A DNA stretch of 64,000 nt. It comes from JAGQOZ01 sp041399205 (lineage in GTDB: Bacteria; Planctomycetota; Planctomycetia; Pirellulales; Pirellulaceae). The translations under genes were made by a program, and so were the position numbers. This document shows, piece by piece, positions 1-9,000 of the stretch. The notes under the pieces were generated by a model. It saw nothing but the letters and a program-made list of their open reading frames with translations. It had not been told where the DNA came from and did no database searches. Positions within the stretch are counted from its first letter, which is position 1. The number at the start of each line of letters is the position of its first letter. The DNA is taken from positions 62,001 to 126,000 of the forward strand of contig JAWKTK010000022.1 of the NCBI GenBank assembly GCA_041399205.1, read 5' to 3'.

Positions 1-26
1 GTCAAAACGGGCAGTTCGGTACTCAT
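1..26 (-). CDS. korB: 2-oxoacid:ferredoxin oxidoreductase beta subunit, first residues only
   Basis: Only the first eight codons lie in the window. Read on the minus strand from an ATG at 26-24 they give MSTELPVL. The call rests on position: it starts 80 bases downstream of the korA stop on the same strand, and korA and korB are normally adjacent. Nothing diagnostic of the beta subunit (the thiamine-diphosphate-binding half) is visible. There is no strong Shine-Dalgarno sequence before the ATG. Confidence 0.5.
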
Positions 27-106
27 TTACGCAACCTGATTTTTCGTGACGAATTCTTTGAATGTTTAGAAACAATGATAACCGCTAAAACACCGTAACC
101 GGCAAA

Positions 107-1966
107 CTACTTGAGCTGTGATCGAACGAATTCGACCAATTCAACAACGGTAAACGGTTTCCCCTTTACCTTGTTATACCCAACGGCATCCACCAAATAC
201 TCGGCGCGAAGCATCATGCGTAACTGACCCATATTCAGTTCAGGGACAATTACTTTCTTGAATCGCTTGAGTATATCCCCCAAGTTCCTGGGGAACGGAT
301 TCAGATAACGTAGGTGCGCATGTCCTACTGACATTCCGGCATTGTTCAACTGTTGTGTTGCCGTCGTGCACGCCCCGAACGTGCCGCCCCAGCTGACCAG
401 CAGGACGTCTCCTTCTTGCTTGCCGTTTACCGACTGTTCCGGAATATCGTCAGCCACCAAAGCCACTTTTTTCGCTCGAGTCTTGACCATGTGCTGATGG
501 TTGTCAGGATCGTAGCTCACGTTGCCCGTGACATCTTTTTTCTCCAAACCACCAATCCGATGTTCCAGACCGGGTGTACCGGGCACGGCCCACGGACGAG
601 CCAGTCGTTCGTTGCGAGCATAAGGCATGAAGGGCGGATCATCTTCTGCGCGAGGCCCAGGATGAGTTACTTCGATCTTTAATAAATCGGCGGCATTGGG
701 AATACGCCATGGTTCGGACCCATTCGCAATATAGCCATCGGAAAGCAGCATGACCGGCGCCATGAACCGCGTCGCAATACGCCAAGCTTCTTGTGCCACG
801 TCAAAGCAGTCTGCCGGGCTCTTTGCGGCAATAATCGGCATGGGGCATTCACCATTACGTCCATACATTGCCTGCCAAAGATCTGACTGTTCTGTCTTGG
901 TGGGCAACCCGGTACTCGGCCCACCTCGCTGGATGTTAACGATAATCATCGGTAATTCCAGGATCACCCCCAGCCCCAATGCTTCGCCCTTGAGCGCAAT
1001 GCCGGGGCCGCTGGATGTGGTGATTGCCATGGCACCGGCAAACGCGGCGCCGACCGTGGACGTGATGGCAGCAATTTCGTCTTCTGCCTGAAACGTACGA
1101 ACGCCAAAGTTCTTGTATTTGCTTAAATCGTGCAGAATATCGCTGGCAGGCGTAATTGGATACGATCCCAAGAACAAAGGTGTGTTACTTGTTTTTGAGG
1201 CAGCCACCATCCCCAAAGCCAACGCTTGGTTGCCTGTCATATTCTTGTAACGGCCCGGCTCCAATTTCGCTCGATCAACCCGATAGCTGCTCACAAAAGC
1301 GTCGGTTGTTTCGCCGTAATTCCTGCCCGCGCGCAGAGCTTTCATGTTGGCTTCGGCGACATCAGCTTTATTACCGAATTTGGCTTGAATAAACCGTTCC
1401 GTCGGCTCCAAACTGCGGCCATATAGCCAATAGACCAAACCCATGGCGAAAAAGTTGCGACATCGGTCCGCTTCTTTGACGCTCAATCCCAGCCCCTCGA
1501 CCGAATTACGAGTAATCGTGGTCATGGCCACCTTGAACAATTGATACGAATCCAAACTTCCGTCTTCTAACGGATTTGTTTCATATCCCGCTTGTTCTAG
1601 TGACTTCTTGTCGAACGCGTCTTCGTTTGCCACCAAAATCCCGCCTGGCTGTAAGTCGGCCAGGTTTGTCTTTAAGGCCGCAGGATTCATGACGACCAGG
1701 GCGTCCAGTTCGTCACCAGGGGTAAAAATGTCCGAAGACGCAAAATGAATCTGGAATCCACTAACACCGGCCAAAGTTCCGCGCGGAGCACGGATTTCGG
1801 CCGGAAAATCGAGGAACGTTGCCACGTCGTTGCCTGCCAACGCCGAAGTGTTGGTCAACTGCGTACCGGCCAACTGCATACCGTCGCCAGAATCGCCGGC
1901 GAAACGGACAGTTGCGGACTCGATTTGAATGATCCCCTTGGAACTAGGCTGCTCGATAGTTGACAT
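107..1966 (-). CDS. korA: 2-oxoacid:ferredoxin oxidoreductase, fused gamma-alpha subunit (KorA type)
   Basis: 619 aa, about the length of KorA proteins in which the gamma domain precedes alpha. Residues ~17-200 are the gamma domain, opening with GDSGDGMQLAG. Residues ~240-480 are the pyrimidine-binding domain, with GSYPITPASD, AEDEIAA, TSSGPG and QRGGPSTGLPTKTEQSD. The C-terminal ~100 residues form the transketolase-C-like domain (SWGGTFGA, PELNMGQL). With KorB it would oxidatively decarboxylate 2-oxoglutarate or a related 2-oxoacid to the acyl-CoA and reduce ferredoxin. The exact 2-oxoacid cannot be read from sequence. ATG start at 1966; a CBS-domain gene ends 75 bases upstream and korB follows, so a small operon is likely. 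Confidence 0.93.
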   Translation of the reverse strand: MSTIEQPSSKGIIQIESATVRFAGDSGDGMQLAGTQLTNTSALAGNDVATFLDFPAEIRAPRGTLAGVSGFQIHFASSDIFTPGDELDALVVMNPAALKTNLADLQPGGILVANEDAFDKKSLEQAGYETNPLEDGSLDSYQLFKVAMTTITRNSVEGLGLSVKEADRCRNFFAMGLVYWLYGRSLEPTERFIQAKFGNKADVAEANMKALRAGRNYGETTDAFVSSYRVDRAKLEPGRYKNMTGNQALALGMVAASKTSNTPLFLGSYPITPASDILHDLSKYKNFGVRTFQAEDEIAAITSTVGAAFAGAMAITTSSGPGIALKGEALGLGVILELPMIIVNIQRGGPSTGLPTKTEQSDLWQAMYGRNGECPMPIIAAKSPADCFDVAQEAWRIATRFMAPVMLLSDGYIANGSEPWRIPNAADLLKIEVTHPGPRAEDDPPFMPYARNERLARPWAVPGTPGLEHRIGGLEKKDVTGNVSYDPDNHQHMVKTRAKKVALVADDIPEQSVNGKQEGDVLLVSWGGTFGACTTATQQLNNAGMSVGHAHLRYLNPFPRNLGDILKRFKKVIVPELNMGQLRMMLRAEYLVDAVGYNKVKGKPFTVVELVEFVRSQLK

Positions 1967-2041
1967 AATTCAATTAAAGTTCTTTACAAATGTTACAAGA
2001 TGGCAACTGAAGAAAATAATTTATTTCGCTTGAAAGAACGA

Positions 2042-2533
2042 TCAAGCCCCTTCGCGATGAATAGGGGTCTGACCAGGAACGGGCGGGAGATTGTAGACGT
2101 AATTCGGGAAGTGTTGCACCAAATAATGCAAAATCCCGGACACTTTCAACATGCCAACAGGGCGATGCTGTGCGTCCACTACGGGCAGGCGGCGATAACC
2201 CCCTTGCGACATTAAGCTAATCGCTTTCTCGATTGAATCAGACACTCCCACGACTTGCGGATTGGCAGTCATGACAGATTCGACCGTTACGTCCATGCTA
2301 CTTCGTTTGGCAAGTAGCTTCAGGACATCTCGCTCCGTAAAAATCCCAGCCAAACGTTCGCCGTCACAAATGAGCGCGCTGCCTTTTTTTTCCAGACGCA
2401 TTTGTTCGACAATTTCACTGACGATTGAATCACGCTGACAACAGAGCACCAGTTTTGAACAAGCTTGCTCAACTGTCTCTGTCTTTAAATGCAGTTCGAA
2501 GACCACCGAACGAGACCTTACTTCTAGCGGCAA
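2042..2533 (-). CDS. CBS-domain pair protein
   Basis: 163 aa built almost wholly of two CBS motifs. The first runs ~25-85 (ALICDGERLAGIFTERDVLK) and the second ~90-150 (YRRLPVVDAQHRPVGMLKV). Such pairs bind adenine nucleotides and act as energy or redox sensors; no catalytic domain is attached. The first usable start is TTG at 2533 with no clear ribosome site, so the N-terminus is uncertain. It lies 75 bases upstream of korA on the same strand. That suggests nucleotide-responsive control or co-expression with the oxidoreductase, which is inference from position only. Confidence 0.82.
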   Translation of the reverse strand: MPLEVRSRSVVFELHLKTETVEQACSKLVLCCQRDSIVSEIVEQMRLEKKGSALICDGERLAGIFTERDVLKLLAKRSSMDVTVESVMTANPQVVGVSDSIEKAISLMSQGGYRRLPVVDAQHRPVGMLKVSGILHYLVQHFPNYVYNLPPVPGQTPIHREGA

Positions 2534-2742
2534 AAAATATAAAAGATTTCAGCAATCTACCGGCCGCTCGCTACCTGAAACGAAGCACATCAACCGTTGC
2601 CACGCCCGCCATTTCACCAAAATGTACCACGCGCCCCAATTTGTTTGAAGGACAAATTGCCGCCAATCGGATTGATTTTGCGATAGTTTTTTTTGCCCGC
2701 CCATTTTCTACCGCCTCGCGTATGCCATCCCAGAGGTATCCG

Positions 2743-3573
2743 TCATGACGGTCGATAAAACTTGGTAATATCAATTCCGCCCTTTTGTTCTTCTTCTAAC
2801 AGTTTCATTCGCTGCTCCATGCGTTCAACTCGGCGTGCTAGCTGAGGCAATAGTTCGGGCAAGGAATCTGGAGGATCGGGACGAGGTGCTGGTGGATAGC
2901 CGAGATGCCTCTGTAGAGATCCGAACAGCAACAACGGGTCTCGCCGCCGGTTAGCCCACGCGATGCGACCTTCTCGTTCACCAAACAAGACGCCCAGCGA
3001 ATCGTCGGCGGGGAGCGATTTGCGAGTCTTCTTCTCATAGAATTCGCTGCGAACAAACACCATGTCGGCAAGTTCCACGATTCCAATCTGTCGGCGAACA
3101 ATCCCAATCCAGCTTTGCCATCGTTCGTCAAAAGCGGGATCGTTCGCCGCCGCAGCGAGTCCTTGATCGTATGAAAGTCGATTCCGACACAAGACTTCAA
3201 ATCGATACAGGAACAGTCCTTGCCGAGAGAACCCGTCACTGCTGCGGAATTCCGCTTCCTTTTGCAAGATTTGTATCGCCGTTCTAAAATCAAATCGGCC
3301 TTTGTCACTTTCCGCTTGCTGCATCAAGAATGTCTGAAACGCAGTGAAATAATGCCCCAGCTTACTCATAGCCGGAGAAACACAGCCGGTCAAACGCAAT
3401 TCGCTGGCCATATATTCGATGGCCAGCGGCAGCTTGGTTGTTACTAGGATTTCGTGCTTGACGTTTTCCAGCAACTCTTGCAGCGGAATTCCGTCACCGC
3501 TGCGTTCGGTCAGCGTTCGAAAAAAATGAGCCTGCTCTACATGCTCGTCACGGTCCAATGCCTGAGACATCAT
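2743..3573 (-). CDS. conserved hypothetical protein with C-terminal coiled coil
   Basis: 276 aa, soluble, without signal peptide or membrane segment. The N-terminal ~220 residues appear helical and charged. A proline-rich stretch (YPPAPRPDPPDSLPELLP) then precedes a short coiled coil ending in ARRVERMEQRMKLLEEEQK. I do not recognise a catalytic motif; it resembles a family found mainly in planctomycetes. ATG at 3573. It reads in the same direction as the CBS and kor genes but is separated from the CBS gene by ~210 bases. Function unknown. Confidence 0.75.
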   Translation of the reverse strand: MMSQALDRDEHVEQAHFFRTLTERSGDGIPLQELLENVKHEILVTTKLPLAIEYMASELRLTGCVSPAMSKLGHYFTAFQTFLMQQAESDKGRFDFRTAIQILQKEAEFRSSDGFSRQGLFLYRFEVLCRNRLSYDQGLAAAANDPAFDERWQSWIGIVRRQIGIVELADMVFVRSEFYEKKTRKSLPADDSLGVLFGEREGRIAWANRRRDPLLLFGSLQRHLGYPPAPRPDPPDSLPELLPQLARRVERMEQRMKLLEEEQKGGIDITKFYRPS

Positions 3574-3613
3574 TTACGCTTTCCGTTTTCAAGACCAATA
3601 CAATGCGGATGAC

Positions 3614-4489
3614 TTACGGTCGAACGGCTGTGTGCGAATCCAAGAACTCCGCCACTTCGGCAAAAATTTCCGACGCCAAATACGCCTTCAAATGGCCAGC
3701 CTGCTTGACAACTCGAAACGACGTCACGACGCCCGCTTGCGACAACGCTTGATGCAACGCCCAAGCACTCGACTTCGGCACTACTCGATCCAATTCGCCA
3801 TGAAAAAAGAACACCGGCGGATCATCGGCAGACGCAAATGCCACCGGCGATGCTTGTTCGTAAACGTCTGCATGGGTCTGCCGAGTTCCGCCGAGCCAAA
3901 ACGCTAACGTTTCATCATTCGTTTCCATCTTTCGAAATTCGCACGGCGCGCCTCCAGCCACCACGGCACATAGTCTAGGCACGAACGAATCATTATCGCT
4001 GGAATCGTCCAATGCGGAATTGTCCTGCGTAGCCAACAAGCACACCAAATGTCCACCAGCCGAATATCCGTAGCCAGCAATCCTCGCTGAATCGATTCCC
4101 AGCTTTTCCCGTTGCTGATGCATCCACTGGAGCGCCGCGTGACAATCTTCCAGTTGACTGGGAAAGGGATGCCGAGGTGCCAAGCGGTAGTTGATGGCCA
4201 CCACCACGTAACCTCGCCCAGCCATCTCGCGCGCGTGTCGCGCCACGTGGACCTTGTCACCGGACATCCAGGCTCCACCATGAACCATCAAAATCGCCGG
4301 CCGATCCGTATCGTTGGACGGAGTTTGATACACATCCGCCATCAGTGAAACGTTGTCTACTGAAGCATATTCGATATTCCGTTGCACTGTCACCGCTGGT
4401 GATTCAACGGCCGCTGTCACTTGGCAAGCAAATAGCCATGTGGCACTCAATATTAGCGCTTTCTGCCATTCGAATGGCTCGACGTCCAT
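3614..4489 (-). CDS. secreted alpha/beta hydrolase, esterase/lipase (BD-FAE/HSL-like)
   Basis: 291 aa from the ATG at 4489. A longer frame reaches 4537, but this ATG gives a credible signal peptide (hydrophobic segment ~11-27, ALILSATWLFACQVTAA). The oxyanion-hole motif HGGAW is at 70-74, the nucleophile Ser143 in GYSAGG, the acid Asp234 in HGELD and His266 in AGHLK. This is the catalytic triad of carboxylesterases acting on short-chain or acetylated substrates; the natural substrate is not evident. It is transcribed away from ribBA, with a 128-base shared upstream region, and probably acts in the periplasm. Confidence 0.88.
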   Translation of the reverse strand: MDVEPFEWQKALILSATWLFACQVTAAVESPAVTVQRNIEYASVDNVSLMADVYQTPSNDTDRPAILMVHGGAWMSGDKVHVARHAREMAGRGYVVVAINYRLAPRHPFPSQLEDCHAALQWMHQQREKLGIDSARIAGYGYSAGGHLVCLLATQDNSALDDSSDNDSFVPRLCAVVAGGAPCEFRKMETNDETLAFWLGGTRQTHADVYEQASPVAFASADDPPVFFFHGELDRVVPKSSAWALHQALSQAGVVTSFRVVKQAGHLKAYLASEIFAEVAEFLDSHTAVRP

Positions 4490-4617
4490 CACGTGCTTCC
4501 TATTCTTGGCGCATTGTCCCCGATTCGCGAAAACCAATCTGCGGCTATACTTAAGTCTATCAGCTACGCTTGTCCGGCAAGTGCTTCATTTTTGTCCGCG
4601 TTTCCACGAGGCAAACC
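4490..4617. promoter_or_regulatory. divergent promoter region between esterase and ribBA
   Basis: 128 bases between two divergent start codons, so promoters for both should lie here. For ribBA a TATACT at 4546-4551 is a possible -10 box, but no good -35 is visible at the right spacing. CGAGG lies about 8 bases before the ribBA ATG and serves as ribosome site. I looked for the conserved stems of an FMN riboswitch and did not see them. Confidence 0.35.
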
Positions 4618-5850
4618 ATGTCCGACGTTTTTTCTTCCATCGAAGACGCCATTTCTGCCATCCGCGACGGCAAGATTGTCATTGTTCTGGACGCGGAGGA
4701 CCGTGAAAACGAAGGGGATTTTGTCTGTGCCGCAGAAAAAGTAACGCCCCAAGTTGTCAACTTTTGCATCTCCAAAGGAAAAGGGCTGCTGTGTTGTGCT
4801 CTGTTGCCGGAAGTTGCCCAGCGCCTGGACCTTCCGCCCATGACCACGACTCGTCCTGATTCGTATCGAACCGCGTACACCATCACCGTGGATCACGAAT
4901 CAGCCAGAACCGGCATCACCGCTGCTGAACGTTGTACCACCATCCAAGAATTGGTAAACCCTCGCAGCGAACCTGCCGACTTCGTTCGCCCCGGCCACGT
5001 GCTGCCACTGGTTGCCAAAGAAGGCGGCGTCTTGCGGCGAGCAGGACACACCGAAGCCGCCGTCGATCTGGCGCGTATGGCAGGACTGCAACCCGCCGGG
5101 ATCGTCTGCGAAATCCTGAACGATGATGGTGATCGTGCCAGTCGAGAAGACTTGATTGCAATGGCAAAACGAGAAGAACTGGTCATCATTACCATTGAGC
5201 AACTGATTCGCTACCGACGGCAACGAGAACGTTTGGTGTATCGCATTGCCGAAGCCAAGCTTCCCACAAAGTACGGCGAATTTCAAATCATCGCTTACGG
5301 CGTGCGGTACGAATCGCAACAACCCATAGTGCTGACCATGGGTGACTTGACGTCCGTTCCTAATCCGCTTGTCCGACTCCATTCGTCCTGCTTTACCGGT
5401 GACTTGTTGGATTCACTGCGGTGCGATTGCGGAGATCAACTGCGCATTGCCTTGGAAATGATCGGCAAGGAAGGCGCCGGTGCCTTGGTCTATTTGCCAC
5501 AAGAAGGTCGAGGCATCGGGTTGGTGGAAAAAATCAAAGCCTACAACTTGCAAGACACAGGGCTCGACACCGTCGACGCCAATCTGGCCTTAGGCTTCAA
5601 GGCCGATCCTCGTGACTACGGCATTGGCATCCAAATCCTCAAAGACCTGGGACTAAGTCAAGTTCGACTGCTAACCAACAATCCCAAAAAGACCGACGCC
5701 TTTATCTACGGTGGGTTCGAACTGCAGGTCGTCGACCAAGTCCCCATCACGCCGCCCATTAACAAATATAACGCTCAGTACTTGTCCACAAAACGAGACC
5801 GGATGGGACATATCCTTCCGTCCAACGACGAATCGGATTTACACAGCTGA
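4618..5850 (+). CDS. ribBA: bifunctional 3,4-dihydroxy-2-butanone 4-phosphate synthase / GTP cyclohydrolase II
   Basis: 410 aa from the ATG at 4618, chosen over an upstream in-frame TTG because CGAGG lies at correct spacing and the product begins as RibBA proteins do. Residues ~1-205 are the RibB domain: DAEDRENEGD at 25-34 binds metal and ribulose 5-phosphate, and GHTEAAVDLARMAG follows later. Residues ~210-400 are GTP cyclohydrolase II. Its zinc cysteines are Cys258, Cys269 and Cys271 (SSCFTGD...RCDCGD), and PQEGRGIGL lies downstream. The enzyme performs both committed steps of riboflavin synthesis. All key residues are present. No other rib gene is nearby. Confidence 0.96.
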   Translation: MSDVFSSIEDAISAIRDGKIVIVLDAEDRENEGDFVCAAEKVTPQVVNFCISKGKGLLCCALLPEVAQRLDLPPMTTTRPDSYRTAYTITVDHESARTGITAAERCTTIQELVNPRSEPADFVRPGHVLPLVAKEGGVLRRAGHTEAAVDLARMAGLQPAGIVCEILNDDGDRASREDLIAMAKREELVIITIEQLIRYRRQRERLVYRIAEAKLPTKYGEFQIIAYGVRYESQQPIVLTMGDLTSVPNPLVRLHSSCFTGDLLDSLRCDCGDQLRIALEMIGKEGAGALVYLPQEGRGIGLVEKIKAYNLQDTGLDTVDANLALGFKADPRDYGIGIQILKDLGLSQVRLLTNNPKKTDAFIYGGFELQVVDQVPITPPINKYNAQYLSTKRDRMGHILPSNDESDLHS

Positions 5851-6010
5851 CGTCTCCGCGTCCGGTATTCTAAGCGTCTTCACGCACTCGCAGATGACTT
5901 CGACCTGACATGTTGGCGTCCATCTTAAACAGTGCAAACGTTATGGCTTTTGCTTCGATTCGAACGAAAGCAAAACCGCTGCGCTTAACCCTTGGGATAG
6001 ACCGTCTGAT

Positions 6011-9000
6011 TTACGCCGAATCGAGCCGGTCGCTTGCGGCCTTGTTGCGGAGCTTTCGCGCTTCGGCGGTGGCAATGGCAGACATCGCCGCGGCTACGTC
6101 GACGGAATTGGAAGACGACGTTGAACGTACGGTAGCGTTGTTCGCTTCGTAGTCACCTAGTTGAAAGACCACGACCAAATCGGACGAATCGAATTCGCCG
6201 TCACAATTCCAATCGCCGGAACTCCAAGTGGAATTCAGCGGAATCGAATCGTCATATTCGCCTTTTGTAAAAATGGCAGTCAGATCCGTCGAATTAAAAA
6301 CTCCGTCTAGATTCACGTCTCCCGGTACAATCCGCAAAATGTCATACAACAAGGTCTCGACATCCGTGGACGAAATCTGACCGTCGCCATCCAAGTCATA
6401 GTGATTTGGCGCCATCTGAGTTCGGACCGCTGCACAGAGCAAATCAATGTCGGTCGCGTTGGTGACTTGATCTTGGTTGACGTCTCCGCTGACATTCGAT
6501 TCGATAAAGCTTCCTGGGTTCGCTCGACGCGAAACAAAACTGGATGCGAACCCACCAAACGCCAGCGGGCTCGTGCGATTCAGAGATTGAAACGAATCGA
6601 TAACGTCGTTTGGCCAAGACGCGACGCTCGAGTACTCGACGGCGTCCATGAGGACATACGCCGAATCCTCTGGGGCTTCATTTCTGGGTTGCACCAGTTC
6701 CAATTTTCCCGCGTTGTCGGTCAATGTTCCGCTGAACGGTCCAGCGAGTCGCACGTTGGTCGGGATAGCGTATAACAACCGGAATGTCGATGCCGCGAGT
6801 ATGTCGGTTTGCGGGTCGAATGGTACGATGGTCAACGTTTCGCCTGCCGGGAGCACTGTATTCGTTGCGAATTCGAATTCAATCTCGCCTTGAATTTTCC
6901 ATTCGGAAAGATCAACGGACTGTTGGCTATGGTTCAGCAATTCCACAAACTTGACGTCCGCTTTTGTGGCCTGGATGCCATTTTCCAGCGGAGCGGGTGA
7001 GGCATGAATTTCTGTAATCACCACGTCGGCAATCTTGGGGCCACTATTGCGAAATCCCATCGTTGGCGCTGCCATGGGATACAGCGAACCATCACGATTT
7101 GGCCAACGTCCCAATGTGACTCCCGCTTGCGTTGCACCAAAGGAAACTCGATCCACAAACCGAATCGGTCGGCCATTCACATCTGCTTGAATCAAATACA
7201 GATCGTCTTCAGTGCTATTCAGTCCAAACTGGAATTCCGCTTCATCCACGGCGAGGTACCCGTTTCCGGGCAAATGAACGCCCAGCGGGAATTGATACTT
7301 AAAGTAGTTGTTGCTGGAATCGCTCAGATACCAACCACTCACATCTATCACGCGATTGGAACGGTTGGCCAATTCAATTTGATCTACGGCTGGCAAGTTA
7401 GAATTCGAGAGTACTTCGTTGATGACAATTCGATTGTCCGGACCATCTCCTGTGCGACCGGGCGAACCACCGAATTCGCTGCTGCTTTGCCAAGATTGGG
7501 GATCAGCGTATTCAAACTGAACCGATTTGATTTCCAAAGAACTGGCACCACCGTCTGCTCGCCCCGGCCACGCACCGCCATCACGATAGGTTATCTGTTG
7601 AATCTGCTGCTTGCCGGCGGTTTGCAGCGTAATGGTCTCGCCGCTGTTACTGAGCGAACCCCGGAACGTCCAATCCTGCGAGTCCACGGCATCGCCCACG
7701 GCCAACGTAATGTCGTCTTGTCCGTATCGCGCGAAGAACGCGTCTCGATTTTTGGGAATGACAACATGTTGTCCGGGCGCGAGCTGTTGATGGCCGAACG
7801 TAAATTCGATTCCTTGACCGTCCAACGTAGTGATCAGTTGAACGCCGGCCAATTCTATCTGCATTTCGCTGACGTTCTGAAGTTCAATAAATTCAAATTC
7901 GTCGGCATCGATGGCTGGTTCGCCGAATCGAACCAACGCATCGTGCGGATGATAGTTGATTTCCGTCAGACGCAGATCATCGGCGCTGGCGAAATCCGCT
8001 CCTATCAAATACGTTTCACTTCGCACAGCCGACCAACGATTAGATTGTAGGCTCCGCGCCGTCACCGTCATGCCATTGGTCAAAACGATCGCTTGTTCTT
8101 CGAAGAGGATCGCGTTGGGAGAAGGCGAACCGTCGGAAAGTCGTGGATCAGAGCCGTCCAAAGTGTAATAGATCGAACCAGAGTCTGAAGTCAGCGTCAG
8201 TTCCGTTCCGTCCGAAATTCGGCCGCCGTTCACGCTGAATTCGGGCGGCGCAAGATAGTAACCTTCATCCTCAAATTGACTTTGCACTTGCAGTGATCGA
8301 GTAGGAAAGAAGGCCCGGAAATTGTCATTGACTTTGTTTTGCCAAGTTTCATCCACGGTGAAGGTGGGTCCGCCCCACGAATCACCCCATCGAGCCGATT
8401 CGGCGAACAGAGGCGAACGAGCAGATTGGACCAGCGAATCATATAGCGACGCAGGCACGTTGTTTTCTGGCGAATCAGGATCCCAAACTCGCTGATCCGG
8501 ATTCACATACAGCGGTCCACCGGGTCGAAAAAGTTGATAGACGCGATCCGCAAATTCAACTCGGAAGGCATCGCTGGTCTTCAGCCACGGCAGGAGCGTG
8601 ACCGGACCTTCGGCTGGAACTTCGTCAAGCGTTCGATTCGAACCACCGTCCAACGTGAATTCGGCGTCCCACATAAAGAACTGAAATCCTTCCGAATCAG
8701 GGCCATGACGCCGAGCCATATGATAATTGCGATTGGGCCAATCGTAGTTCTTCAGGTAGACGTTGGTGATCAGGTAGTCGATGTAGTTCTGCGTATCCAG
8801 GTAGCTTTCCCAGGCGGGGTTGTCGCTGCCGTCGGAATGCTTGCCCTGCAATCGCAGGTACGCCGCGGTCTTGTCGTCTTGTGTCGTAGCGTTGTTGACT
8901 TGTTCGGCCAAAGCCAGCAATTCGTTCCACGCATCAATCGTGCCGTTGATGGGTGTCACCGCTTCTCGCCCTAAGTCTCCTGCGCTAAAGACATCCCATT

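Noticed and set aside
2571..2774. 67-codon minus-strand ORF between the CBS and hypothetical genes
   Set aside because: It overlaps the end of the upstream gene by 32 bases, has no recognisable motif and no convincing ribosome site; possible but not supportable.
4490..4617. FMN riboswitch before ribBA
   Set aside because: The conserved RFN stem sequences are absent, and 128 bases shared with a divergent gene leave little room.
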